64,000 nt of DNA, taken from positions 2,232,001-2,296,000 of the forward strand of contig NC_057321.1 in NCBI RefSeq assembly GCF_000687475.1, in the 5' to 3' direction. The translations under genes and the position numbers were made by a program. Below are positions 13,266 through 24,737 of this stretch, in pieces. Origin of the DNA: Ustilaginoidea virens (Eukaryota > Ascomycota > Sordariomycetes > Hypocreales > Clavicipitaceae). The notes beneath the pieces were generated by a model. It searched no databases. It saw only the letters and a list, made by a program, of their open reading frames with translations, and was not told the origin of the DNA. Each line of letters begins with the position of its first letter. Position 1 is the stretch's first letter.

Positions 13266-13628
13266 ATGGCAGACGTCTCGACATCCCCCCCCCTCACCAG
13301 GGCCTCGGTCGTAGCCGCCCACGCCCTCGTCAAGCCGCACGTCCACCAGACGCCGGTGCTCACCAACCGCACGCTGTCGGAGCTGGCGTCCACCCCGCGC
13401 TCCGCGGAGGCCCTGAGAGGCACGCGCTTCGAGGGCCGCCAGCCGGCCCGGCCCACGCTCAGGCTGTGGTTCAAGTGCGAGAACCTGCAGCGCGCGGGGG
13501 CGTTCAAGGTCCGGGGGGCGTTCCACGCGCTGCAGCGGCTGATGATGGAGGACGGGTGGGTCGACGGCGGCGGCAAGGAAAGGGGCGTGGTGACGCACAG
13601 CTCCGGTGAGACAAACGACGCCCGATTC

Positions 13629-13669
<41 letters not shown>

Positions 13670-14537
13670 ATAATAATAATAGTAAAAAAAAAAAAAAACA
13701 AATAAGGAGGGGAGAGGGGAGAGGGGGGGTGTCCTTTCCGGCTTGGGAATCGTGAGGCTAACCGCAAAGGCAGGCAACCACGCGCAGGCGCTGGCGCTGG
13801 CGGCGCGGGAACACGGCGTCGCGGCGCACATTGTCATGCCGGCGGGCAGCGTGGCGCAGAAGATGGCGGCGACGCGGGGGTACGGCGCGACGGTGTACCT
13901 GAGCGGCAGCACGGCGGCGGAGCGGGAGGCCCGGGCGGGCGAGGTGGCGGCGCAGACGGGGGCGAGGCTCGTGCCGCCGTACGACCACCCGGACATCATG
14001 CTCGGCCAGGGCACGCTGGGGCTGGAGCTGCAGGAGCAGGTGGCGGCGAGGGGCGCCGCGCTGGACGGCATCGTGGCGCCCTGCGGCGGCGGCGGCATGC
14101 TGTCGGGCGTGGCGCTCAGCGCCGAGGGCACCGGCGTGCGCGTCTTTGGCGCCGAGCCGTCCTTCCAGGGGGCCGACGACGGCCGGCGCGGCTACTACGC
14201 CGGCCGGAGGGTCGAGTCGGTGCGCAGCCTCACCGTGGCCGACGGGCTGCGCACCCCGCTGGGCGAGTGGCCGTTCGACGTGATTTGCCGCCGCCGGCTG
14301 GTGGCCGGCATGTACAGCGTCACCGAGGACGAGATCAAGGCGGCCATGAGGCTGGTGCTCGAGAGGGCCAAGCTGGTGGTCGAGCCGAGCGCGTGCGTCG
14401 GCCTCGCCGTCGTCCTCTTCGACGAGGACTTTCGAGCCATGGTGGAGAGGGAGGGCGGCGAGCGAGGCTGGGATCTGGGTGTTGTCTTGACCGGCGGCAA
14501 CGTCGGCCTGGAGGCGCTGGCGAGCATGTTTGCGTGA
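13266..14537 (+). CDS. PLP-dependent serine/threonine dehydratase or serine racemase-like enzyme
   Basis: Fold-type II pyridoxal-phosphate enzyme acting on hydroxy-amino acids. Exons 13266-13605 and 13774-14537 give 367 residues. The Schiff-base lysine is Lys81 in AGAFKVRG. The substrate loop SSGNHAQ is split by the intron (TCC G|GC), which fixes the splice. The tetra-Gly phosphate loop CGGGGML and a late GGNVGLE follow. There is no C-terminal ACT regulatory domain, so it is not the biosynthetic Ilv1 type. Serine racemase, L-threo-3-hydroxyaspartate dehydratase and catabolic threonine dehydratase are the alternatives. The N-terminus has an unusual Arg/Pro insert at about residues 45-65. It converges on the MFS gene, with 133 bases between the two stops. 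Confidence 0.88.
13630..13692. repeat. poly(A)/TAA run inside the dehydratase intron
   Basis: 38 consecutive A bases (13630-13667), then TAA repeats and another A run. All of it lies in the single 168-nt intron. Confidence 0.9.
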
Positions 14538-14670
14538 ACGCGACGTCGGCTTGGAGCATGCATGCCGGGTGGGCGGGGAGGAAGACGGCCGGCGACGGCG
14601 ACCGTGCTTTGGAATTCCACGCGTCGACGGCACCCCAGGGGCGCGTCACGTCGTCTGCCGACTTGCATCG

Positions 14671-16677
14671 TCATGTCATGCTTTGCAGCGCCACGTCCAT
14701 CTCCTTCCTCCACCGCGGCGCGTTTCTCCGCAGGGTCCAGATGCCCGCGTATCCTGCCACCATGCAGAAACACGCCACGGTGGTCATGACGTAGCCCACG
14801 CCGACGCCCTGGATCCACGGCGCCGCGACAACCGTGGCCGCGCAGCTGAGGATGCTGCGCGCAAAGTTGTTGACGGCCACGCCGGCCGAGCTCCTCTTGC
14901 TGACCAGCTCTGTGAGCATTGTCGTGGCCACGCTCTGTTTTGCGGATTCGTTAGTTTACTTCTATGTTTCTCAGGGAAAAAAAAATTGTTTATATATAAT
15001 GAATAGCCACAGGCACGGACGCCCTTGACGCAAAGAGGGGCGGACAGACGTACAAACACGAGCATGTATGAGAGGCCAAACAGAAAGGCGCCAACCGACG
15101 GCACAAGCCAGAATATCCCGCGGTCGAGCGTCCAGCCAAACAGCAGCAGAGCGCAGGGATACACCGTGTTGGCGATCCACATGTTCTCCCTCACGCGGTC
15201 CTCGGGCAGCAGGACGAGCTTGCCGCGGGCGTCGTACCGGTTCGCCTTCCGGGCTTCCCTGGCCATGATGTTGTCGATCCACCTGCCGCCGAAGAGGGCC
15301 GTGATGAAGTAGCCCAGGGCCGGCGGGAGGTACAGCAGGCCGACGCTGATTTCCGAAAAGCTGTACGGCGGCTTGGCAAACGTCTGCTGGACCGAGATAT
15401 TGACGACGAACAGGGCTCCAAAGGCGACCGAGGCCACGCACACGGTTATGAGGACGGGGGGAAACCGAAGCAGCAGCAGGACGGCCAGCGGGTCGACCAG
15501 GAAGCGCTTGGTCTGCTTTGCAAAGCGCTTCGAGTGCCTCTTGGCCGACTGTCGCGTGGAAACCTTTTGCAAGCCTCGCCGGGCGGCGGCCTCGTCACCG
15601 TCACCGTCACCGTCACCGTCATCGTCGGCGTCGGCGTCCGCTTGGGGGTGAGGAGGCGTCTTTTTGCGGGCCAGCGTCTCGGGCAGAAACAGCACCAGCA
15701 GCACGGTCACGACCAAGCCGTACACGGTCAGGAAGTACATGCACGCCCGCCACCCCAGCTTCTCCGTCAAAACACCGCCCAGGGTCGGGGAGACGATGGG
15801 CCCCAGGAGCGGCCCCAGATAATACATGCTCATGGAGCGGCCTCGCTCAAAGCTCTCCCAGATGTCGGCAATGGTGCCCGCGCCGACGGCTAGAACGCTG
15901 GCCGATGCCCCGCCCGTCAGGCACCGGAACACGATGAGCATGGCCATGTTCTGGCTCAGGCCGCACAGGACGGTGGATAGGATGAACATGATGAAGGAGA
16001 TGATGTAAATGCTGCGGCGGCCGAATTCTTCGGAGAACGAGGACCACCACAGCGGGAAAATACCCATGGCCAACATGTACAAGGCGACAGACAGGTTGGC
16101 GACTGTGGACGACGTGTTGAACTCGATCGTCAGGTGGTGCAGAGAAGCTAGACGACTATCAGTATCTGGCGGCCAAGATTCATGCCATTTGGGGGGAATA
16201 AAGGTGTTGGGTGCCAAGATGTGCGCACGCAGTGGACAGGTAGTTGAACTCACGGTAAAGAATGGCGGATCCCAACGGGGCAGCCAGCGTTGCAAAGGCT
16301 ACGGTGCCGGTAATGAGCCATTTCGTCGAATTCTTGTACTCAAACGGTCTTTCTACTTCGGGAGTAATGGCGAAGTGGCTCAACAAGCCTCGTCGCTGCG
16401 TTCGCGGCACAATGGTAACAGCCCTGGACCTTGTGGACGACACCCGAGACATTGTCCGGCAAGCAGCTGCCGCAGGTCCGGGATCCGTCTCGGCCCCGGC
16501 TGGCTCCCCGGAGGTGTCTGCCGAGGGGAAAGCATGGTCTGGCAGGGCCTTTTCCACATCCCGTACTGCCTCCGACTCCGCAGTGTCAACAGATAGAGGA
16601 GATGCTGGGCGCTCAATCTCGTCCGGCTGGCGCTCCGGCGCTGCTTTTTCCGAATGCTCAGGCATGGCTGCTGTCAT
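14671..16677 (-). CDS. MFS exporter, DHA1 drug:H+ antiporter type
   Basis: Twelve-segment major facilitator of the fungal DHA1 group (Qdr/Aqr1/Dtr1-like), a proton-driven exporter of drugs or small metabolites, probably in the plasma membrane. Exons on the minus strand 16677-16254, 16147-15054 and 14934-14671 give 593 residues. A ~110-residue hydrophilic N-terminus precedes TM1. NTSSTVANLSVALYML opens TM2, and the loop SEEFGRRS is the MFS motif A. The central loop holds an Asp/Gly run encoded by a GTC/ACC-type repeat at 15594-15640. Intron 1 is supported because C|CT restores a Pro at the end of TM1. Substrate cannot be told from sequence. The neighbouring dehydratase does not imply a shared pathway. 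Confidence 0.9.
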
Positions 16678-18315
16678 ACGCGGGGGCTAGGTTCCACATT
16701 CCATAGAGGGTGAGATGTGAGCTGAGTTTCTTATGCTTTGGCAGTCCAAAGAGCAAGCGGTAAACTCATCCGTCGACTGGCAAGAGATCACATCTCGGGA
16801 CATGCCATGCGATGCCATTTTATAGAAGATCAAAAGTGGATAGCGAGAAAGAAGCAAAGAAAAACGAGAAAAGCATGCCCGCATTCTTGCCCGAACTTCG
16901 GCTCAACAAAATATCCAAGCAGGCTAGCATGGTCCTTGATGGGGAAAGTGGACCATGACTAGCGGCCCAAGACCAGCCAGCCAGACCTGGCATAGCGACA
17001 GGGTGGGAAGAGCAGACCGATATGGCGGTTTGAAAGTCCTGGGACTCGGCCACCTGGTCCGGTTGCGGTGGGAATCGGAGTCATGGGACGATAGCAGCAA
17101 CATGACGGCTCGGGCGCCTTTGGTGGCGTAGGGTGTAGCTGGGTGCTGGACGAGGGCATGAACCGGTGGCCTCGCCATTCCGTGCAGCCTTGGCCATCCC
17201 GAGGCTTCATGGCCGGGCTCGGCTCGGAGCTTTCCTAAACTGACGCCTGTGGGCCAGCCTGCCAGACGTTACAAGCCCGAGTCCCCATAAATATACCTGA
17301 CGCCCCTAGGCCGGCGCTAGCTTTCTGAGGGAACTGGCTTCCGACGGATGATACCCTTGAGGCTTAGGGGAAACTACCATGGGGTTGAGAAGTCGGGTTG
17401 CCAGGTGCTGCCAAAGATCCGCTCGACGGCCGACGGAGCTTCAACGGAGCTCGACGGAACTCGGCAAGTGGGACGAGTCGAAGGGCAAAAGTAAAAGAGT
17501 TCCCGGAAAGCGCCTCGCGTTGATTGCCAAGTGTGAGCTTCTCGCCGGCATTCGGCTCGAAAACGAACGACAGCAGACGACAATGGCTGTTCTGGCGCCG
17601 ACGGGGGGCTGGGTCACGGCAGCAAGTCTGTCGTTAGCCTCTACCTCGGTTCCGATAACGCTTGGTTCCGACAACGCCCGCGTTGGGGGCTCCTTCCAAC
17701 GTGACGTGCGGCAAGAGGCCCTCATTCTCGTATGGTTGAGCCCAGCAGCAAAACCACTACCATCATATGTATGCAGAGACGAGCGGCTCGCAAAGTGGGG
17801 TAAGCGCTGGTTGGCATTACGTCGCCATGTTGCAGTAGTGATATCGTAGAGGAGAGGCGTTGGCAGACTATGATTTGCAGTCGCCCTCAAACGTAAATGG
17901 GGTCGCCAAGGCAAGCGCGGCAACTTTGGTCGGATGGGAAGATTGACATTTCGATCTCGATCCTACCGATGGTGTTGCACCAAGGGTTTGGCTGCCCTTG
18001 CCAGACTTCAGTTGGTACAGCTGGTTGCCAGTTGAGATGCAAATGGGTGGAGAATCCTTGTCACGGCCCGCTATTCCAAGTCTGGTCATCAATGCGACGA
18101 GAATTCTTACCGCCTTCCGACTCCTTTCTGCCTGCCCACAACATCATCATTACGAGTACCATAGCTACGATACCTCTTCAATAAGTGTCTCCCCTCTTGA
18201 TACTGGTATATTTCCTTACAGGTGTTGATCACTGGATCGAGACCCTTCACGGTGCAGTCAAGGGACTCGCCTGCAATGGTCTACTGTCATTCCTCTACTC
18301 CGTACTCGAGAGCCA
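16678..18315. other. gene-poor stretch upstream of the MFS gene
   Basis: Open frames on both strands (for example 17379-17849 plus and 17441-17923 minus) overlap one another and show no domain. I see no supportable gene. The first part should hold the MFS promoter. A TACTCCGTAC word lies at 18296-18305. Confidence 0.55.
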
Positions 18316-19177
18316 ATGGCCCGAGCGGTAATGGAAGATCAGGGCTGTCGAGAAAAAATAGCGCGATATGAGGCAGTTTTGGCATATATTTCTCGAGGCT
18401 GAACGGCGCTCAGGAATAAAATTCAATCCCAAGACCGGCATGTTGAGATGTCTCCAGAAAATGCGGACAAGATCGAATGCCGGCACAAAACTCTTGATAG
18501 AAGGGGTCACGAGAAAGTCGCTGCCTTTAGGCAAAGGTGTTAGTTATAGCACGTGGGCAGAGGTATTCAAGCCCGATATACCCCATAGGGGCTCGATGAT
18601 TGAAGATGGCGATGATGCTGGCTTTTTAGCAGCAGAAGCAGGGTTCGGTTTGATTCACGATCCAGTCCCTCTTTCGTCGGGCGACGAAGATGCCAATGTC
18701 GACAATACTTAGGAACAAGCCTCGAGTCCTTTAATCAGTCGATCAGCAGCAGGGGCTTTGAGTCACCCCGAAACCGTGAATGCAGCGGGGGCGAGTGCTC
18801 GTCAGACTCCAAGCCCATCGCCTTCTTTTGAAGCAGCTCAACTAATCCTGGAACGATGTACGGAAAGGCAGTCTAAGGAGGAGTTGGCTTTATTGATTGA
18901 TGCGTTTCATGGCCTCGAGAGCATATACATACCGTCACGATAAGAGAGGCATGGGTTGATGATTTCAAACAGGCGCTAGATGACTGCGAAACATATCGAC
19001 AGAACCACGGGGAAATGAGGATGTTGAAGGCCATGTGTTGGCTCAAGGAGGATGATCGCAATTCTATGACCTGGAATACTCTCACGAGAATAGCGCATAA
19101 GGAGGCTTTGGTGGAGCGCTTTGGGCGGGATTTTAGTAACATTGGCATTGGCGTAGATGTTGGAGAGTCGAAATGAT
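18316..19177 (+). pseudogene. decayed coding remnant, unknown function
   Basis: Coding-like amino-acid composition runs through this lower-GC block but is broken. One frame from 18316 stops at 18402. A second (18368-18943) is interrupted only by a TAG at 18710-18712. After a frame change near 18930, a third segment runs to the stop at 19174-19176 and is rich in Trp/Glu/Lys (for example IREAWVDDFKQALDD). No single start and no plausible splice joins all three, so I read it as an old gene with at least one stop and one or two frameshifts. The product is not recognised. It could instead be an intron-containing lineage-specific gene that I have mis-joined. Confidence 0.35.
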
Positions 19178-20169
19178 GGCCGTTTTTAATCCAAGCAGGG
19201 TCGGAGACCTCTTGTAAAGGCGACGAAGGCAAAAGGCTAGCCTTGGATTATTCTAGCGGCTGAGAGTACTAAAATTAACGCTTCTCGTGCTCGCATCACA
19301 TTACGGAGGAGCGAGGTGATGGATCACTCACTCATGGTGGTCCAAGCCTGGCGGCAGTTTTCTTCTTCAACAGCATCATTACGGCTCCTCCGCCTCAATG
19401 ACCTTGGTGCTTTCGATACTGCGCCTATACGCGCGCCCCGCTTGACTACCATAGGTCCCTAGGTTTTGTACGGAGAGGGGAATCGGGTAGAAATACTTGC
19501 ATAGCTCTTTCCCGGCGGTTGGCCTTTGGCTGGCATCTCAAACCCCGGGCGTGCCCGTAGGCCTATTAGCCACTCGGGGACCCACGCCGGGAGCGAGACC
19601 GGCGTACAAGTGGCGGCGAGAATTAGGCAAGCAGAAAACGGACAGAGGATGATGATCTGTCGCACCTGCCAACCCGTCATGGCAGGCATGACGGTGGCTG
19701 CTTTGATGCTGCAGGTGGACCTGCTAGCAACAAGTTCCAACATCAACCTGTCATCAAATGCCATCAAATGCCATCAAATGCCATCAAATGCCATCAAATG
19801 CCATTCGCACGCACCAAATTGAACTAAAGACACGGTGGCCCTGTAGCAGGACCAGACGGCTGAAAACCAACCCAAGAGAATCAATCGACTTGGAGACCCG
19901 GAATGACTCGTCTCCTCACCTTTTACCCCACGGCGACGGCGGGGCACCATCAATCCACCACCCATCCTGCCCGGCTAGTTCAACCAACTACATACCTAGC
20001 CAGTCATACGAACGTCCGATCGGAGTCGATTTCGTCGAATCCACCAAACCTCGAGCATTGGCTGCTTTTGCATTTCTTTTCGTAGTCTCCTGACTACAAG
20101 GATACTCGGCAAGCACTGCGTGTCCTTTTAGTCCCGCAAGTTCCGCCCACGGGCCAAACAGGATACACC
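19178..20169. other. intergenic upstream of the proline-pathway gene
   Basis: No gene seen. Contains an 11-bp tandem repeat (19754-19803) and, just before 20170, a leader with ACACC next to the start codon. Confidence 0.6.
19754..19803. repeat. 11-bp tandem repeat (ATCAAATGCC)n-like
   Basis: Five near-perfect copies of CATCAAATGC(C). Confidence 0.85.
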
Positions 20170-21676
20170 ATGTCCCTCACCAACGCATCTCCAGAGGCTG
20201 CCGCCAAGGAGGCAAAGACTGCTTCTTTCGCATTAGCTTCCCTCCCGGCATCGGCTCGAAACGCCGCCCTCGAATCGATCCACGCCGCTCTCGCAGCAGC
20301 CAAGGACGAAATCCTGGCCGCTAATGCGCGCGACCTCGCGCTTGCCAGGAAAGCCGCTGCCGACGGCTCGCTAAGTGAGGCATTGGTATCGAGATTGGAC
20401 TTGGGCAAGAAAGGCAAGTGGGAAGATGTGCTCAAGGGCATTCTGGACGTGAGAGATTTGGAAGATCCAGGTATGCAGTATGCCCCCCGCCCGAGGGAGA
20501 GGATAGCACACACTACATCAGACGGCTCTGCTCACTTGCCTCTCTTAGTTGGCAAGGTCCAAACGCGAACCAGGCTAGACGACGACTTGATTCTGGAAAG
20601 AGTTTCCTGCCCCATCGGCGTGCTGCTCATCATTTTTGAGGCCCGTCCCGAAGTCATTGCCAACATTGCAAGTCTCGCCATCAAGTCCGGCAACGCCGCC
20701 ATTCTCAAAGGTGAAGCCCGCATACTGTGCTCCGTCCCGGTTTTTTTTTTTTTTTTACCATTGTTTTTTTATGCTAACCATGCTGGCGAAATGTCAAGGC
20801 GGAAAGGAATCTACCGAATCATTCGTGGCCATTTCAAAAGTCATTTCCTCCGCCCTGGAGAAAACCGAGGTTCCCAACGGAGCCATCCAGCTTGTCACGA
20901 CCCGCGACGCCATTGCTCAGCTTCTTGTCCAGGACAGACACATTGACCTTGTCATTCCCCGAGGGTCAAACGAGCTCGTCCGGTACATTAAAGAGTCTAC
21001 CAAAATCCCCGTTTTGGGCCACGCAGACGGCCTCTGTGCCATCTACCTGACTGCCACTGCAGATCCGGAAAAGTCAATCAGGGCCATTGTTGATGCCAAG
21101 ACGAGTTATCCCGCGGCGTGCAACAGTGTCGAGACCCTTCTGATCCAGGACGCGGCCTTGAACACCTCCTTTCCCGGCGTGGCCGCCGCCCTGGTTGGCA
21201 AAGGCGTATGCTTGCGTTGCGATGCCGCCAGCAAAGCCGCTCTGGCGTCACTGAGCAGCGACGCCGTCCAAGATGCCACCGAAGCAGACTTTAACACGGA
21301 ATTCCTGTCGCTGACGGTCGCCGTCAAGACCGTCTCTAGCCTCGACCAAGCCATTGAGCACATCAACACCCACGGCTCGCATCACACAGACGCCATTCTC
21401 ACCTCGGATGCAGCCGAAGCCGAAAAGTTTATGAACCAGGTTGACTCTGCAGGCGTGTACTGGAACTCGTCTACCCGCGTGGCCGACGGTATGCGGTACG
21501 GATTCGGCACAGAGGTCGGCATCAGCACCAACAAGATCCATGCCCGTGGACCTGTCGGTCTCGAGGGCCTCACCATCTACAAGTACAAGCTGCGGGGTGA
21601 TTACCAGGCTACGGCCGGCTATGGCGGCGGAGAGGGCCAGCGTCCCTGGAAACATGAGAAGCTTTCAATCGAGTGA
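20170..21676 (+). CDS. PRO2: gamma-glutamyl phosphate reductase
   Basis: NADPH-dependent reductase turning gamma-glutamyl phosphate into glutamate semialdehyde, the second step of proline synthesis in the cytosol. Exons 20170-20470, 20549-20710 and 20799-21676 give 446 residues, the family's length. An aldehyde-dehydrogenase-like fold is evident: LERVSCPIGVLLIIFEARPEV, the cofactor region IPRGSNELVRYIKESTKIPVLGHADG, the catalytic Cys in SYPAACNSVETLLI, and the terminal RGPVGLEGLTIYKYKLRG. Both introns split Gly or Val codons in phase 1, which fixes the joins. Intron 2 carries a T run near 20742-20757. It is convergent with RFA1 (468 bases apart). Confidence 0.95.
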
Positions 21677-22144
21677 TTGGTTTATCTGGTGACGTGAATG
21701 GAATACCCCTTTCAATACTGGTGTAAATGAGCAAGTTGAATGGCGATAATGGACGCGACGGGCCCAAAGCCAACATGGACGCACGAGAATTTGGGATTTT
21801 CATCACGTCAACAGTTGGATTAATTTAGATCAAGTGCTGTGCACTGTGTAGACGTCCGTCTTTCGTGTTGAGTCATATCAATGGTGGATTTTTTTTCCCC
21901 CTGTATCTTTGAACATTGTTTTTTTCTGTTCTTTTCTGTTCTTTTCTTATTTTTACAAAAGGAAATCGACAGCGCAGACTATGTTCCCAGATGACGTCGT
22001 CGTCTTCCAATGCATCATGACTACATCCTCTCGGTACCGCCCCTCGGTACCACCGCCTCGGATCTCTTGCAAAGCCCAAAGGATCGTGACATGGTCTTTA
22101 CAAGTCGCCGGTGCGGTCGCAGCTCATCCGTCGTCGCCACCCGC
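21677..22144. other. intergenic between convergent PRO2 and RFA1
   Basis: Shared 3' flank. T-rich repeats of TTCTTTTCTG near 21925-21950 and no gene seen. Confidence 0.65.
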
Positions 22145-24244
22145 TCACGAATCGATGTCATACTGCTTAATCAGCTCCGACAGCTTGTTTCCTTCCGCCT
22201 TGAAGTCCAACGGCGCAGCAGTCATGACCTGGTACCGGACCCTGTAAAGCATGACCAAAGGAGTTAGCCGGCATCGCTCAGGATTGGGTTCCCCCGGAAG
22301 GAAAACGGGGAAACGGGGAAACGGGGAAACGGGGACGTGCCTCTGGGCGTCACCAAAGTTATCCATCTTGGCCCGGCAACGGAAATGGAACTTTTTGCAA
22401 TTAACAGTCTCAAAGGCGGCCATGAACTTGGCGTCGTCCTGCTCCTTGAGATCCATAAGCTCGTTGGCCGTCATGCCGAAGATGAGGAGGCCCGACTCGT
22501 TGAAGCAGCTGAGCCACTGGTGGCTCGTGTGGTCGGCCACGTTGAGGGAGACAATGTAGCGGTAGTCGGGCTTGGCGTGGGAGAGGCTGCACTTTTCGCA
22601 GTACCAGGTGCCGTCGCCCGTCTCGACCACCTTTTTGCTGCAGCCGTCCCTGGAGCAGGCCGGGTAGCAAAAGTTGTCCTGCTTGACGAAGACGATGGTG
22701 GCCTTGATGGAGTAGTAGACGGTGTCGTCGACGCCGAGGTTCTCGTCCTTGACCTGGGAGATGGTCTTGAGCTCGTCCCTGCGGCCGGTGGCGCCGGCCA
22801 CGCTGGCCATGTTCTGGTGGGTGGCGAAGCTGTCGGTGCGGCCGGCCGAGTCGTACCAGCCCTTGAGGCGGTGGGCGTCGGGGACGTCCGGGTCGACGGT
22901 CATGGACCCGGACGAGAGGAGGCTGAGGCTCTTGCCGCCAAAGTCGGACACCTTGGTGCCCTTGAAGGCGACGACGGACTCCGGGTCGGCGTCGAACGAG
23001 TTGGCCGTCTTGCCCCAGACGGTGACGCGGACCGAGTAGCCGGTGTCGTCGACGAGGGTGAGCTCGCGCTTCTGGAACGGCTTGCCCGACGACTTGGAGA
23101 CGATCTCGCTGACCGGGCCGACGTCCTTGAGCACGCCAATCACGTCGACCGTGTTGTCCTTTTCGACGTGCTGCAGCTCCTGGATGGTGCAGAAGTTGAA
23201 GCGGACCTGGGGCACGTTGGTCTGGTCCTGGGCCCGCTCGATCCTCGTGTCGCGCTCAAACGTGATTTCGTAGTCGTTGGCCAGGTTGCTGAACTGCTTC
23301 TTGGCCAGGTTGACGCGGGCCGGGCTGGAGATGTAGTAGACGGAGCCCTCGTGCAGGAGGTCGTAGAAGGCGTCGCACTGGTCGTTGAAGCCCGTCGCCT
23401 TGATCTCGCCGCTCTCGTCGAGGAGGTTGACGCTGAACAGCTTGCCCTCGCCGGTGGGCTTGTGCCACGTCTTGATGTCCGACTTGGTCGTCACCCGGGC
23501 CTTGATGGTCCACTTGTTTTGGAAGGGGGACAGACCCTCGATGGGGTAGATGTTGCCCTCGTTGTGGGCGGCCGCCGGCCTCGACGGCATCGCCTGCGGC
23601 TTCGGCGGCTCCTCCTTCTTGGCGCCGTAAAAGTCGCTGCCGGTCATGGCGGCCGGGATCGCCGCGGGGCCGCCGGACTCGACGGCCGTCGGGTTGCCGA
23701 CCTTGTCCTGCACCCCGAGCGACTCAATCACCTCGATGTCGAGGATGACGAGGATGCTGGCCGGAAAAGAGTCAGTTTTACCAAGGGCAAAGGGGAAAAA
23801 AAAACAAAACAAAACAAAACAAACAACAAATACAAGACAAGACGCTTTTGCCTGCGCGGCGGGGCGAGAAAACCCACTTCTTGCCCTTGAGGTTGTTGGG
23901 CGTGTACTGCTTCACGCGCGCAAACGTGCCTCGCAGGAGCTTCTCGTCGTGGATGACGTGGTTGGCCTGGGTGGCGAGCATGGCCTGGACGTAGTGGTCG
24001 CCGTCGCTCATGACCAGGCGGAAGCGTTCGCCGCCGGTGGCCGTGGCGCCCATGGGCTTGACCTGGAGGCACTGCATCACCGGGACGGGGAACAGCTTGG
24101 CCGCCCTGTCGGGGTCGTTGAAGATGACGCTGCGGGAACGGTCAGCGGAGGGAGCATGAGCCGCCCCGGAAGGGGGAGCGGAAACCCAGCCGTAGCGGCG
24201 GCTTACTCGAGGGAGCCCCTCGAGAGGGAAGACGCGGCATCCAT
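22145..24244 (-). CDS. RFA1: replication protein A, large (70 kDa) subunit
   Basis: Largest subunit of the heterotrimeric single-stranded DNA-binding complex used in replication, repair and recombination in the nucleus. Exons on the minus strand 24244-24207, 24129-23878, 23756-22341 and 22241-22145 give 600 residues. An N-terminal protein-binding OB fold is followed by a linker and three DNA-binding OB folds. The last carries the zinc ribbon (CYPAC, then WYCEKC). It ends APLDFKAEGNKLSELIKQ. The third intron (22242-22340) is unusual: it starts with GC rather than GT, is 99 nt, has no stop in frame and is built partly from GTTTCCCC repeats. If retained it would insert 33 residues just before the C-terminal segment. 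The joined form matches the family better. Confidence 0.94.
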
Positions 24245-24356
24245 TGTCTGGGCCGAAGGAGGGGAGGGAGTCGTGGTGTTCTGTTCTGCGCCGTGGAAGG
24301 GTTTCTTTTCTGTGTGTGTTGCTTTTGCGCTTTGCAGTTCTGGACGGGGGTTTTGC

Positions 24357-24388
<32 letters not shown>

Positions 24389-24737
24389 CTTTTGCACTTC
24401 CCTTTGGCAGGCCGCTGGACGGTCAAGGCCGAGATTCGCCGTGTTGTGCGGCGGTCGATGGAAATGCCAATGCCCCGGGCCGTGATTTCACGACGCGTCC
24501 GGCGCGTTTAGTGGGAAGTGGGATTGAAGGATGAAAAAGGCGATGGCCCCACGCTCTCAGCATGGCGGGGGTGATGCGGCTTATGTCAGCACATGCCGCG
24601 TTGGTGGGGGGGTCTAGACCCCACCCCCCCCCCCCTCCCCCGCCGAGGTGCCGTCAAGCCTCGTGATGATGTGTCACTGCACGAGCAGCAACCCAGCTCG
24701 CGTGAACCCAGCAACCCTTCTTCGCCGCATAACCATC
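24245..24737. other. divergent promoter region, RFA1 and dienelactone hydrolase
   Basis: Shared upstream region of two divergent genes. It holds a (GT)n run at about 24358-24382, a C-run at 24620-24640 and a MluI-box-like palindrome annotated separately. Confidence 0.65.
24492..24499. promoter_or_regulatory. MCB/ACGCGT-type element upstream of RFA1
   Basis: The palindrome GACGCGTC lies 248 bases upstream of the RFA1 start, with a second GGCGCG core directly after it (24501-24506). ACGCGT is the binding site of the MBF (Mbp1-Swi6) G1/S regulator that drives DNA-replication genes in yeasts. The site and distance are seen; its use here is inference. Confidence 0.4.

Noticed and set aside
22337..23890. 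517-codon plus-strand open frame
   Set aside because: Antisense of RFA1, for the same reason.
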